Assembly (NCBI GenBank): GCA_016926755.1
Contig: JAFGNZ010000184.1
Location: 1-64,000 of the forward strand
From: Myxococcaceae bacterium
GTDB taxonomy: Bacteria; Myxococcota; Myxococcia; Myxococcales; Myxococcaceae
DNA: 64,000 nt
Reading direction: 5' to 3'
Part shown: one piece after another, positions 51,200 to 59,946 of the stretch
Position numbering within the stretch: position 1 is the first letter of the stretch
Layout of the letters: every line of letters starts with the position of its first letter
Position numbers and translations under genes: made by a program
The notes under the pieces: model-generated
What the model was told of the DNA's origin: nothing
The model's database searches: none
Seen by the model: only the letters and a program-made list of their open reading frames with translations

Positions 51200-51802
51200 A
51201 TGGTGGAGGCACCGGAACCCGAGGCCCCTCAAGTGGTGGCCATCATGTTCACGGCGATGGCCGTGTCCGACGCTCAGCCCCTGCAGGAGGGGGGCCTGGA
51301 GCTCGCGCTGCGCGAGGAGCACGGCCGGCTCATCCGGGAGCTGCTGCCCTCCCAGGGCGGGCGAGAAGTGAAGATGCTGGAGGACGGCTTCCTGCTCGAG
51401 TTCGACGGGGGGCTGCCCGCGGTGCACTTCGGCCTGGCGCTCCAGGAGGCCGTGGCGGAGCGCAACCGGCTGGCGCCGCCGGAGCAGCACCTGGAGTTGC
51501 GCATCGGCGTCCACCTGGGGCCCGTTGTCCACCGGGAGGGTGACGTCTTCGGTGAGGGGGTGAACCTCGCCGCTCGCATCGAGGCGCTCGCCCGTCCCGG
51601 CACGCTCTATGTCAGCGAGGCGGTGGCGCTGGAGCTGGAGGCCCACCCGCTGCCGCAAGCCGTGCGGCTGGAGCGGGCCGGGCTCAAGAACATCCGCCTG
51701 CCGGTGCGGGTGTTCCGAGTCGAGCCGCGGGGCTACCCCGTCCGCCCGGCGATCTTCGCCCGGGTCCGCTCGTTCATCACCCAGCTCCGCCCCGGGAGTT
51801 GA
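51200..51802 (+). CDS. Degenerate class III adenylate/guanylate cyclase domain protein
   Basis: A 200-residue single-domain protein with GGGAGG upstream. The family pattern is clear in the second half: MLEDGFLLEF holds one metal Asp, then LRIGVHLGPVVHREGDVFGEG and VNLAARIEALARPGTLYVS, with the Asn and Arg that stabilise the transition state. The first metal Asp, normally in F-x-D-I-x-G-F, is missing: the segment reads IMFTAMAVSD. Two-metal catalysis is thus doubtful. It could be a regulatory or nucleotide-binding domain. No sensor domain or signal peptide is attached. Confidence 0.82.
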   Translation: MVEAPEPEAPQVVAIMFTAMAVSDAQPLQEGGLELALREEHGRLIRELLPSQGGREVKMLEDGFLLEFDGGLPAVHFGLALQEAVAERNRLAPPEQHLELRIGVHLGPVVHREGDVFGEGVNLAARIEALARPGTLYVSEAVALELEAHPLPQAVRLERAGLKNIRLPVRVFRVEPRGYPVRPAIFARVRSFITQLRPGS

Positions 51803-51832
51803 ATGCCCGCGCGGGGGCGCTAGGTTCGGCCC

Positions 51833-52480
51833 ATGTCCGAACTCACGCTCATCGTCGCGTCGAAGAACTACTCCTCCTGGTCACTCAGGCCGTACCTCGC
51901 GCTGGCGCATACCGGGCAGCCCTTCCGCGAGGTGTTGGTGACGCTGGATGAGGCGGAGACCGCCGCGAACATCGCCCAGTACTCGCCCAGCGGCCGCCTG
52001 CCGGTGCTGCGCCACGGGGCGCTCACCGTCTGGGACTCGCTGGCCATCTGCGAGTACCTGGCGGAGACGTTCCCCCAGGCGCGGCTGTGGCCCCAGGACA
52101 CGGAGGCCCGCGCGGTGGCGCGCTCGGTGGTGGCGGAGATGCACTCCGGGTTCTCCGCGCTGCGGCAGAACATGACCATGAACATCCGCGCCCGGAAGCC
52201 GGGGATGGGGCGCGCTCCCGGCGTGGCCGAGGACATCGCCCGGATCCGCGCCCTGTGGGGCGACTGCCGGGCGCGCTTCGGGCAGGGCGGGCCGTTCCTC
52301 TTCGGACACTTCACCATCGCGGATGCCTTCTACGCCCCCGTCGTCACCCGCTTCGTCACCTATGACGTGGAGCTGGACGCGGTGGGCAAGGCCTACCGGG
52401 ACGCCGTGCTGGAGCTGCCGGCGTTGAAGGCCTGGTCGGAGGCCGCCAGGAGCGAGCCGCCGGTGAAGCGCTACCAGTAG
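51833..52480 (+). CDS. Glutathione S-transferase family protein
   Basis: A 215-residue GST. The thioredoxin fold opens LIVASKNYSSWSLRPYLALA, in which a Ser after the Asn-Tyr fits the catalytic Ser of YfcF-type enzymes. A cis-Pro segment (GRLPVLRHG) and WDSLAICEYLAETFP complete the glutathione site. The helical C-terminal domain includes FGHFTIADAFYAPVVTRF, with the N-capping Asp typical of GSTs. It is cytoplasmic. The gene lies 30 bases after the cyclase-like gene and converges on the HAD gene at 16 bases. Confidence 0.92.
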   Translation: MSELTLIVASKNYSSWSLRPYLALAHTGQPFREVLVTLDEAETAANIAQYSPSGRLPVLRHGALTVWDSLAICEYLAETFPQARLWPQDTEARAVARSVVAEMHSGFSALRQNMTMNIRARKPGMGRAPGVAEDIARIRALWGDCRARFGQGGPFLFGHFTIADAFYAPVVTRFVTYDVELDAVGKAYRDAVLELPALKAWSEAARSEPPVKRYQ

Positions 52481-52496
52481 GGCCCGCCGCTGGGGC

Positions 52497-53096
52497 TCAG
52501 AGGCCGAGCGCGGTGAGCTGCGCGTCGAAGGCCGGCGCGTCGGTGAAGAGGTGGCCGCGGAGGCCGAGCGCGTTGGCGGCCTCGACGTACTCGGGCAGAT
52601 CATCGAAGAAGGCGGCCTCGTGGGGCGCGCAGCCGGCGCGCTCCAGGGCGAGCTGGAAGAAGGCCGGCTCCGGCTTCACGTGGCCCACCTCGCAGCTCAT
52701 CAACACCGCGTCGAAGCGCTGGAGCAGCGGCAGCCGCGGCCGCAGGTACGCCACGTGGAGCGCGTTGGTGTTGGACAGCAGCACCAGCGTTACCCGGCCC
52801 ACCAGCCCCTCCACGCGCGGCAGCACCGCCTCGTGCACGGTGAAGTGGCTGCTCCACAGCGGGGCGAACTCCGCCATGGGCAGCTCCACCCCGAGCGCCC
52901 CGCACACCTCGCGGCGGATGCCCTCCGCGTCCAGCAGGCCCCGGTTGGCCGCCGTCCAGCCCGCGCCGGTGAGCCGCTGCGCCACCTCCTGAGGAGGCAG
53001 CCCCGCCCGCGCCCCCAGCCGGAGGAAGAGCAGGGCGTTGTCGTGGAACACGAGGACGTTGCCCAGATCGAGGATGACAGCGCGCGGCGGCGTCAT
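52497..53096 (-). CDS. HAD family hydrolase (subfamily IA, YihX-like)
   Basis: A 199-residue phosphatase-type protein. Motif I is ILDLGNVLV, with the nucleophile Asp at about residue 10; Asn replaces the second Asp, as in YihX and related enzymes. Motif II is LLSNTN, motif III HVKPEP with Lys, and motif IV FFDDLPEYVEAA with the acidic pair. The cap is helical between residues 15 and 90. It is probably a sugar-phosphate or nucleotide phosphatase in the cytoplasm. The chemoreceptor gene lies nine bases upstream of its stop on the other side, on the same strand. Confidence 0.87.
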   Translation of the reverse strand: MTPPRAVILDLGNVLVFHDNALLFLRLGARAGLPPQEVAQRLTGAGWTAANRGLLDAEGIRREVCGALGVELPMAEFAPLWSSHFTVHEAVLPRVEGLVGRVTLVLLSNTNALHVAYLRPRLPLLQRFDAVLMSCEVGHVKPEPAFFQLALERAGCAPHEAAFFDDLPEYVEAANALGLRGHLFTDAPAFDAQLTALGL

Positions 53097-53105
53097 GGCC
53101 TCCTC

Positions 53106-55007
53106 CTAGGTCCGGTAGCTGGCCGCCGAGGACTGCATCTGCTCGGCCACCTCTTGGAGCGCGCGGGTGGCCCGGGTGGTGGCCTGCAGGCTGGCGACGG
53201 TCTCGTTCATCATCCCGGACAGGTCCGTCACCGCGCCGAAGATCTGGGCGATGCCCTCGTTCTGCTGGCTCACCGCGGAGGCGATCTGCCGCACCGCCGC
53301 CGAGTTGTCCTGGATGATGCCGATCAGCTCCCTCAGGTTCTCTCCGCTGGCGCGCACCTGCACCAGCCCCTCCTCCATGCGCTCATAGCCCAGCTCCGTC
53401 ATCCTCGCGGTGGAGAGGATGGCCTGGCTGATGTCGCCGAGGATGTCGCGCACGCGCTCGGTGGCGTGGATGGACTGGTCCGCCAGGGAGCGGATCTCCC
53501 GCGCCACCACCGAGAAGCCCTTGCCGTTCTCGCCGCCGCGCACCGCCTCGATGGCGGCGTTGAGCGCCAGCATGTTGGACTGGTCCGCCAGGGCCTTCAC
53601 CGTCTTGGTGATGCCGCCGATCTGCCGCGTGCGCTCGTTGAGCTGGGAGATGCTGTACGCCATCTGCGACACCTGGTTGCGCAGATCCTCGAAGCCCCCG
53701 AGGCTGCCGAGGATGGCGGCCTCGCCCGAGCGGCCCACGTCCTCGGCGCGGGAGGCCACGCGCAGCACCGCGTCCGCGTTCTCCGCGGCCAGCAGGGAGC
53801 TCTGCTTGATCTCCTGCGCCGTCACCTGGGTCTGCTGGAGCGCGGCGGCCTGGCGGGCGATGTTGCGCTCCTGCTGCCGGTTGGCCTCCTGGAGGTTGGC
53901 CACGGTGTCGTTGAGCACGCGCATGCCGTGCTGCAGGCCGGCCGAGCTGTCCCGCAGCTGGCCCACCATGCGGGCGAAGGCGTTGGCCAGCTCCCCCACC
54001 TCGTCGTTCCTGTCGCTGATGGGCAGGGACTGGGTCAGGTCCCCCTGCTGGATGATGTGGCCCACCATCGCGCTCAGGGCCCGGATGGGCTGGGTGATGC
54101 GGCGCGCCAGCAGGTAGGAGCCCACGGCCGCCACCGCCGCGAAGAGGGCTGCCAGCCCGAGCCCCAGCACGTTCGCGTGGGTCACCGTGCGGTAGGCCTC
54201 CCCCGGATCCACCCGCGCCACGAAGCGCCACCCATCTCCCACGTCCGGCAGCTCGGGCCCGTTGTCCACCACGGCGGTCAGCAGGTCCGCGCCGGAGTGC
54301 GGCGCCCCGCCACTCGAGTCGAGCAGCAGCGTCCCATTCGGCTGGCGCACCTCGAGGACCAGGCTGCTCTGGGAGCGCTTGCGGACGCTCGCCAGGGAGT
54401 GCTCCACCACCTTGCCCAGCCGCGCCCAGTCATAGGCGGCCAGCAGCACGCCCAGCTTCCGGGGCTCGGCCGGGCTGTAGATGGGGAGCGCCAGCAGCAG
54501 CACCCGCGCGCCAAAGGCAGGGTGCTCGGCCGTGGAGAGCCCCGCGTCCGTCACCCGCTCCTCCAGGGCCGCGCGGAACCAGGGGCTGTCGAGCACCTGG
54601 GCCTCCTGGCCCTGCCAGGCCGCGCGCAGCTCCGGAGCGCTGGCGGAGACGACCTGCCCCTCCAGGGTGAAGATGACCAGGCCTCGGAAGGTGGGGGAGC
54701 GCCGCGCGTAGGAGGCGAGCTCCAGGTCGCTCCCGGCCGGGTCGCCGCTCTGGAGCGCCTCGCGCAGGGCGTGGTCCTCCGCCCAGCTGCGCACGTCCGC
54801 CTCCCGCTCGGCGAGCGTCGCCTCCACCAGATCCCGGACGCCCGCCACCTGCAGCTCCAGCGAGCCCTGGACCTGCTGCCTCATCCATCGCTGGATCTCG
54901 AAGGAGAGGATCCACGCGAAGGCCAGCAGTGGCACCGCGGCCACCAGGGTGGTGTAGAGCGTCAGGTGCCCGCGCAGCTTGAGAGTGCCAAGGAGGGGGA
55001 ATTTCAT
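53106..55007 (-). CDS. Methyl-accepting chemotaxis protein with Cache-type sensor
   Basis: A 633-residue chemoreceptor. Helix TM1 is at about residues 14-36. A periplasmic sensor of dCache type spans about 37-290 (SWAEDHALREALQSG, then FRGLVIFTLEGQVVSAS). TM2 is at about 282-302, followed by HAMP (RRITQPIRALSAMVGHI) and a signalling coil. The hairpin tip is LADQSNMLALNAAIEAVRGG, then GKGFSVVAREIRSLA, which is where CheA and CheW bind. No C-terminal CheR-binding pentapeptide is seen. No che genes are nearby, so it is an orphan receptor. It may share a transcript with the downstream HAD gene nine bases away. Confidence 0.94.
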   Translation of the reverse strand: MKFPLLGTLKLRGHLTLYTTLVAAVPLLAFAWILSFEIQRWMRQQVQGSLELQVAGVRDLVEATLAEREADVRSWAEDHALREALQSGDPAGSDLELASYARRSPTFRGLVIFTLEGQVVSASAPELRAAWQGQEAQVLDSPWFRAALEERVTDAGLSTAEHPAFGARVLLLALPIYSPAEPRKLGVLLAAYDWARLGKVVEHSLASVRKRSQSSLVLEVRQPNGTLLLDSSGGAPHSGADLLTAVVDNGPELPDVGDGWRFVARVDPGEAYRTVTHANVLGLGLAALFAAVAAVGSYLLARRITQPIRALSAMVGHIIQQGDLTQSLPISDRNDEVGELANAFARMVGQLRDSSAGLQHGMRVLNDTVANLQEANRQQERNIARQAAALQQTQVTAQEIKQSSLLAAENADAVLRVASRAEDVGRSGEAAILGSLGGFEDLRNQVSQMAYSISQLNERTRQIGGITKTVKALADQSNMLALNAAIEAVRGGENGKGFSVVAREIRSLADQSIHATERVRDILGDISQAILSTARMTELGYERMEEGLVQVRASGENLRELIGIIQDNSAAVRQIASAVSQQNEGIAQIFGAVTDLSGMMNETVASLQATTRATRALQEVAEQMQSSAASYRT

Positions 55008-55123
55008 AGGGCTCGGGAGAGGAGCAGGTGCCAGCGCGGCAGCCCCCCAGGCCCTGGGGCCTGGCCCCCAAGGGGCGCCCGAGCGTATCAGAGCCCGGGC
55101 GCCGCCCCACTACCTCCTGCTAG

Positions 55124-55558
55124 CTAGAGCACCGGGACACGCCTCGGCAGCTCGCGGGCCGGGACGTTGGAGTAGTCCGCGTCCAGATCCAGCACCAGGC
55201 GCTGGAGCGCCCGTTTGCTGAGCGCCTTGCGCAGCCGCCCGAGGAACTGCGGCGGAGCGGCGATGATGAGGCGCTCGAAGGCGTGCGAGTCCACCCCGCG
55301 GTCCAGGCGCCCGGCCAGCTCCCGCGCGAACCGAATGTGCTCCATCTCCTGGCGCGCATCCGGCTCCTTCTCCTCGTTGGGGCCATGGAGTGTGCCGGCG
55401 TTGGGGTTGTCCCGCTGCTCCTTCAGGTCGCCCTCGTGCGCCCGGCTCTCCTCGTGGCGGAGCTCCTCCAAGAGCCTCCAATCCTCACCCCGCGCATCCG
55501 CGGAGAACAGCCGCATCCGGCTCGCGTTGCCCACCAGAATCCAGAGCTTGTCCGCCAT
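55124..55558 (-). CDS. Host attachment family protein (PF10116-type)
   Basis: A 144-residue soluble protein with an ideal AGGAGG before the ATG at 55558. The pattern fits the family named for host-cell attachment in Agrobacterium: an N-terminal strand WILVGNASRMRLFSA, a charged middle (HEGDLKEQRDNPNAG), and a C-terminal half with RFARELAGRLDRG and LIIAAPPQFLGRLRKAL. The fold resembles translation-release-factor eRF1 domain 1; the molecular role in free-living bacteria is not known. It diverges from the M20 peptidase gene. Confidence 0.85.
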   Translation of the reverse strand: MADKLWILVGNASRMRLFSADARGEDWRLLEELRHEESRAHEGDLKEQRDNPNAGTLHGPNEEKEPDARQEMEHIRFARELAGRLDRGVDSHAFERLIIAAPPQFLGRLRKALSKRALQRLVLDLDADYSNVPARELPRRVPVL

Positions 55559-55730
55559 CGTGATCCTCCTACAAGGAGGGATGCGGAGCGCCGCGGCGCC
55601 CGGCAAGCTTCCGGGCCCTGCCAGCCCTTGTGTCGTATGCCGGGGGAGCGACCGTACGGGGCCTTTGCCTCGCCTGTCTGCCTGGAATATGCCCAGGGGG
55701 CCGGGGGCCAGCCCCGGCGGTGGAGGCCTC

Positions 55731-56894
55731 ATGCGGGAGATGGGAGAAGCTGCGGCCGGCTGGCTGGTGGGCAGGCTGGCGGAGATGGAGCAGGCGCTGG
55801 CGGCGCTGGTGGAGGTGAACTCCTACACGGAGAACCCCGAGGGCGGCCGGAAGGTCGGCGCGCTCCTGCTCGAGCAGCTCAAGGTGCCCGGGCTGTTCGC
55901 CGAGGTGGTGATCAGCACCCGGTACGCGGATCACCTGGTGTTCCGCTCCCGAGGCAAGGCCGGGCTCCCGCCCGTGGCGCTGGTGGGGCACCTGGACACC
56001 GTCTTCCCTCCGGGGAAGTTCGAGGGCTACCGCAAGGATGGGGCGCTGCGCCGGGGCCCGGGGGTGCTGGACATGAAGGGAGGGCTCGTCGTCATTGCCT
56101 GGGCCCTCAAGGCGCTGGTGGCCGCCGGGGGGCTGGAGGCGCTCCCGCCCCTGCGGCTGGTGGTGGTGTCGGACGAGGAGGTGGGCTCGCCCGAGGGCCA
56201 GAACGTCATCCGCGCCGCCATTGGCGGAGCCCAGTCCTGCCTGGTCTTCGAGTCCGGCCGCGCGCAGGACGCCATCATCACCCGGCGCAAGGGCACCGGG
56301 GCGGTGAAGGCGGTGGCGCACGGCAAGGCCGCCCACGCGGGCAATGCCCACCAGGAGGGCGCCAACGCGCTCTGGGCGCTGGCCCGCTTCGTTGACGCGG
56401 TGCAGCAGCTCACGGACTACCCACGCGGGTTGACGGTGAATGTGGGCCGGGTGCTGGGAGGGCTGGGGAAGAACACCGTGCCGGATCTCGCCGAGGCGGA
56501 TGTGGATCTGCGCTTCTGTACGCGCAGGGAGGGGGAGGAGCTGCTGCAGCGCTTCCAGGAGGCCGCCGCTCGCGCCGCCGCGGGCATTCAGGGCACTCGC
56601 ATCGAGCTGGCGGGCGGCGTGTCGCGTGAGCCGCTGGAGCGCACCGAGGCCTCCGCGGCGCTCATGGGCGCCTATGGCGCCTGCGCCCACATCTCCGGCC
56701 TGGGTCGGGGCGAGGCGCCGCTCGTGGGCGGTGGCTCGGATGCCAGCACCTCGTCCGGCATGGGGATTCCCTCCATTGACGGGCTGGGGCCGCGCGGCAA
56801 GGGGTTCCACACCGTGGAGGAGTACATCGAGGTAGACACGCTCATCCCCAAGGCCCAGGCCCTGGCCCGCTTCCTGGCCTCCCTGGCCGCGTAA
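55731..56894 (+). CDS. M20 family metallopeptidase (carboxypeptidase G2-like)
   Basis: A 387-residue zinc peptidase. The two-zinc site is readable: His in LVGHLDTVFP, bridging Asp in GVLDMKGG, catalytic and ligand Glu pair in SDEEVGSPEG, and C-terminal His in GKGFHTVEEYI. A dimerisation domain is inserted at about residues 185-300 (RRKGTGAVKAVAHGKAAHAG). There is no signal peptide, so it is probably cytoplasmic, releasing glutamate or other C-terminal amino acids from peptides or conjugates. GGAGG precedes the ATG at 55731. Confidence 0.92.
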   Translation: MREMGEAAAGWLVGRLAEMEQALAALVEVNSYTENPEGGRKVGALLLEQLKVPGLFAEVVISTRYADHLVFRSRGKAGLPPVALVGHLDTVFPPGKFEGYRKDGALRRGPGVLDMKGGLVVIAWALKALVAAGGLEALPPLRLVVVSDEEVGSPEGQNVIRAAIGGAQSCLVFESGRAQDAIITRRKGTGAVKAVAHGKAAHAGNAHQEGANALWALARFVDAVQQLTDYPRGLTVNVGRVLGGLGKNTVPDLAEADVDLRFCTRREGEELLQRFQEAAARAAAGIQGTRIELAGGVSREPLERTEASAALMGAYGACAHISGLGRGEAPLVGGGSDASTSSGMGIPSIDGLGPRGKGFHTVEEYIEVDTLIPKAQALARFLASLAA

Positions 56895-56945
56895 CCTGCT
56901 CGCTCGGTGATTCCGTGAAGCGGTGCGGCGGGGTAGAACCGGGGT

Positions 56946-58214
56946 ATGCGGACCCTCGGCATCTCCCTCTCTGGCCTGATCGCGCTCTCGCTGGCTCTCG
57001 TCGCCCCTCCTGCCCATGCCCAGCAGGACGAGGGCGGGTTCGGGTTGGATCTCTCCGGCTCCGACTCCGCCCAGTCCGAGACCCCGGACACGCAGGACGC
57101 CGCCTCCGAAGAGGAGGAGGTACAGCCCGGCGGCATAGGCCTGGACCTGAGCGGAGAGACGAGCAGCCCGGAGCTGCTGCCGCGCCTGGTCCTGCTGGGG
57201 CTGGACACGCCGGAGCGCGCGGGCGCCGCGGTGGCCAGCCGCTGGCTGCGAATGCTCTATGGGGCCGCGCGGAGCAACGGGCAGTGGGTGCTGAGCGCCC
57301 CGCTGAAGGAGGTGCGTCAGCGGCTGGGAGGGGGCTACAAGGCGGCGCTGCGGTGCTCGGAGCCCTCGTGCCTGGCCGAGCCCGCGGACCAGCTCGAGGC
57401 GGATCTGGTCGTCACCGCGCGCCTGGCGCTGGAGGACGCGGGGTGGACGCTGCGGCTGTGGACGTATGATCGCGACCGCAACAAGGTGGAGGTGGACGCG
57501 GTGACGGGCCGCAACCCGCGGGACGCGAAGTTCCAGAAGGCGGGCGCCGAGCTGCTGGCGGAGCGGCTCAAGGCGCTGGCCCGGCCCCGCGCCGTGCTCA
57601 AGGTGAACGTCAATGTGCCGCAGGCGGTGGTCCGCCTGGGCGAGCGGACGCTGGGCGTGGGTGGCGTCGAGGCGCGCGTGTCCCCGGGCGAGCAGAACCT
57701 CATCGTGGAGGCGGACGAGTTCACCCCGTACGCGAAGACGATCACCCTGCCGCCCGGTGAGAAGACGACGGTGGAGGTGTACCTCGAGTCCGCGGGCCCG
57801 GCGCCTGACAGCCCCTCGGAGGTGGTGGCGGAGGCCACGCGGAAGTCAGAGGGCCCCTCGGCGCCCTCCATCCTCCGCCGGCCGGCGCTCTATACGGCGG
57901 TGGTGGGGCTGCTCACGGTGGGTGCGGGAGTCGTCGTCGGCATGCAGGCGAAGGAGATCGCCGATCGCGCCCCGGACGCGGACGGCAACGGCATCGCGGA
58001 CATCACCCGGCGCGAGCGCATCGACGGGCAGAGCAAGGCCAACCTCTCCACGGCGCTCATGGTCGGCGGCGCCGCGGCGGTGGGCGGCAGCGTGGCGTGG
58101 CTCGTGCTCGTCCCCACGCACAGCGAGCCGCCCAAGGCGGCCCCGAGCGTGGCCTCCGGCGGCGCCAGCGGTGGCACCACCGGGCTTCACCTCGTCCTCG
58201 GCGGGAGCTTCTGA
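56946..58214 (+). CDS. PEGA domain protein, exported
   Basis: A 422-residue exported protein. Its signal peptide spans residues 1-25 (ending PAHAQQ). Two short G-x-x-L-D-L-S-G repeats precede a globular domain at about 75-215, like those that evaluate a periplasmic peptide or lipoprotein. The PEGA unit lies at about 218-280 (VPQAVVRLGERTLGVGG, then GEQNLIVEADEFTPYAKTI). Two hydrophobic segments at about 305-325 and 370-395 may anchor the C-terminus in the membrane. PEGA domains are surface-associated beta modules common in myxobacteria. It is followed three bases later by the first MopE-like lipoprotein, suggesting an operon. Confidence 0.83.
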   Translation: MRTLGISLSGLIALSLALVAPPAHAQQDEGGFGLDLSGSDSAQSETPDTQDAASEEEEVQPGGIGLDLSGETSSPELLPRLVLLGLDTPERAGAAVASRWLRMLYGAARSNGQWVLSAPLKEVRQRLGGGYKAALRCSEPSCLAEPADQLEADLVVTARLALEDAGWTLRLWTYDRDRNKVEVDAVTGRNPRDAKFQKAGAELLAERLKALARPRAVLKVNVNVPQAVVRLGERTLGVGGVEARVSPGEQNLIVEADEFTPYAKTITLPPGEKTTVEVYLESAGPAPDSPSEVVAEATRKSEGPSAPSILRRPALYTAVVGLLTVGAGVVVGMQAKEIADRAPDADGNGIADITRRERIDGQSKANLSTALMVGGAAAVGGSVAWLVLVPTHSEPPKAAPSVASGGASGGTTGLHLVLGGSF

Positions 58215-58216
58215 AA

Positions 58217-58489
58217 GTGAGGGCGCTCTACCTCCGCTCGCCTCTGCTGCTGTGTGCGGTCCTCTTCGGCGTCGCCTCGGGCTGCGCCATCGACTTTCCG
58301 GACGAGCTGCCGTACTCCTGTGAGACGGACGAGGACTGCGGCGGCACGGGCCACATCTGCACCACGCTGCCGGACACGCGCCGCTATTGCTGCCTGCCGG
58401 AGCCCGAGCTGTGCAACCAGATCGACGACGACTGCGACGCCGTCGTGGACAATCTTCCTACCGGCCCTTGCGCCACCAGCGCCGAGTAG
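58217..58489 (+). CDS. Short MopE-like lipoprotein
   Basis: A 90-residue lipoprotein with a GTG start two bases after the previous stop. The signal ends VLFGVASGC. The mature part is Cys/Asp-rich: CETDEDCGGTGHIC, then YCCLPEPELCNQIDDDCD. It matches the first ~75 residues of the next, longer gene almost residue for residue. The DDDCD unit resembles the metal-binding repeats of MopE-type proteins. It is either a functional short paralogue or a truncated duplicate; the intact reading frame and signal peptide favour a real gene. Confidence 0.72.
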   Translation: MRALYLRSPLLLCAVLFGVASGCAIDFPDELPYSCETDEDCGGTGHICTTLPDTRRYCCLPEPELCNQIDDDCDAVVDNLPTGPCATSAE

Positions 58490-58509
58490 CCTCGTTGGGG
58501 TTTCCAAAC

Positions 58510-59787
58510 ATGAAGACGCTTTCCCTCTCCCTGCGCCTGCTGCTGTGTGCAGTCCTCTTCGGCGCCGCCTCGGGCTGTGTCGTCGACTTCCCGGATGAGC
58601 TGCCCTACGCCTGCGAGGCCGACGAGGACTGCGGCGGGAAGGGCTACATCTGCGCGGCGCTGCCGGACACGCGGCGCTACTGCTGCCTGCCAGAGCCCGA
58701 GCTGTGCAACCGCCTGGACGACGACTGCAACGGCAGCGTGGACGATCTCACGGCCAGCGACTGCTACACGGGCCCCGAAGGGACGAAGGACGTGGGGGCC
58801 TGCCGCCCGGGCAAGCCCGTGTGCGGCAGTGACGGCAATGTCCTCTGCATCGGCCAGGTGGTCCCCACCGACGAGACGTGCAACGGCAAGGATGACAACT
58901 GCAACGGCGCGGTGGACGAGACCTTCGACTTCCGGACGGGCCACGACAACTGTGGCCGGTGTGACCAGGTCTGCGGTGCGCTCCAGGACTGTATGGCGGG
59001 CGAGTGCGTGGCGAAGCGGGAGACCGCGTGCGCCAATACCACGGATGATGACGAAGACACCAAGATCGACTGCGAGGACACGGACTGCACCAACCTGCCG
59101 TGTGGCGAGGGTTGCGTCTGCCTCGGCGGCGTCAAGGCCGAGGGCAACTGCGGCAACACCGTGGATGACGAGGGCGATGGCCCGGCGGACTGCGCGGACA
59201 CGGACTGCAACCTGAAGAGCTGCGGCGCCGGCTGCATCTGCATCAACAACGTGCGGGGTGAGGGAGACTGCGGCAACGGAGCCGATGACGAGGGCGATGG
59301 CCCGGTGGACTGCGCGGACTCGGACGACTGCACCGACAAGGCGTGCGGCGACGGGTGCGTCTGCCGGGGTGGCGCCAAGACGGAGGATCTGTGCGACGAC
59401 AGCCTGGACAACGATGGTGATGGGACGCTGGGCCCTCCCCCCACGAACACGGACTGCCAGGACGCTGACTGCACCGGCAAGTCCTGCGGCGTGGGCTGCG
59501 TCTGTGAGTCCCTGGGCCGTAAGGAGGTGCTGTGCTCGGACGGCCTCGACAACGATGGGGACACGCAGATCGACTGCGCGGACGCGCACTGCAACAACGT
59601 GGAGTGTGTCCCCAACGAGACGGGCGCCAGGTGCAAGTCGAACCTCTGCGCGGAGAACCGCTGCAACGACTCGCTCGACAACGACAATGACGGCAAGTCG
59701 GATTGTCAGGATTCGGACTGCGCGGGCCTGGCGTGCCGCAGGCCGAACGGTTCGGCGGGCACGTGCAGCGGGACGACGTGTCAGTGA
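58510..59787 (+). CDS. MopE-like Asp/Cys-rich lipoprotein with tandem repeats
   Basis: A 425-residue lipoprotein. The lipobox is GAASGC, with Cys at about residue 23. After a first unit shared with the preceding gene, at least six repeats follow. Each has the form C-x-D-x-x-D-N-D-x-D-G with a Cys-rich linker (LCDDSLDNDGDGT, then TDCQDADCTGKSC, GCVCESLG). Such Asp-rich units bind calcium or copper in MopE and related surface proteins. The many cysteines imply disulfides outside the cell. It should be exposed at the outer-membrane surface. A palindromic hairpin lies 15 bases after the stop. Confidence 0.85.
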   Translation: MKTLSLSLRLLLCAVLFGAASGCVVDFPDELPYACEADEDCGGKGYICAALPDTRRYCCLPEPELCNRLDDDCNGSVDDLTASDCYTGPEGTKDVGACRPGKPVCGSDGNVLCIGQVVPTDETCNGKDDNCNGAVDETFDFRTGHDNCGRCDQVCGALQDCMAGECVAKRETACANTTDDDEDTKIDCEDTDCTNLPCGEGCVCLGGVKAEGNCGNTVDDEGDGPADCADTDCNLKSCGAGCICINNVRGEGDCGNGADDEGDGPVDCADSDDCTDKACGDGCVCRGGAKTEDLCDDSLDNDGDGTLGPPPTNTDCQDADCTGKSCGVGCVCESLGRKEVLCSDGLDNDGDTQIDCADAHCNNVECVPNETGARCKSNLCAENRCNDSLDNDNDGKSDCQDSDCAGLACRRPNGSAGTCSGTTCQ

Positions 59788-59801
59788 GGTGTCCGGAAAG
59801 C

Positions 59802-59821
59802 TGAGGCTCGCGCGAGCCTCA
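59802..59821 (+). terminator. Perfect 20-bp palindrome after the MopE-like gene
   Basis: The sequence is fully self-complementary (half-site TGAGGCTCGC), and folds into a stem of up to eight or nine base pairs. It lies 15 bases past the stop, well placed as a terminator. A protein-binding palindrome ahead of the kinase gene is a second possibility. Confidence 0.5.
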
Positions 59822-59946
59822 ATCCCCACGAGGGGGCATGTACGCTGTCCTGTCGTGGACTCGCGGGCGGCGGAGTGCCCGCGCATGAAGAAATGGGGGG
59901 CAGATCGGGTTGCTGAGGCGCCACACCATGGAAATCTTTCCCTCCC

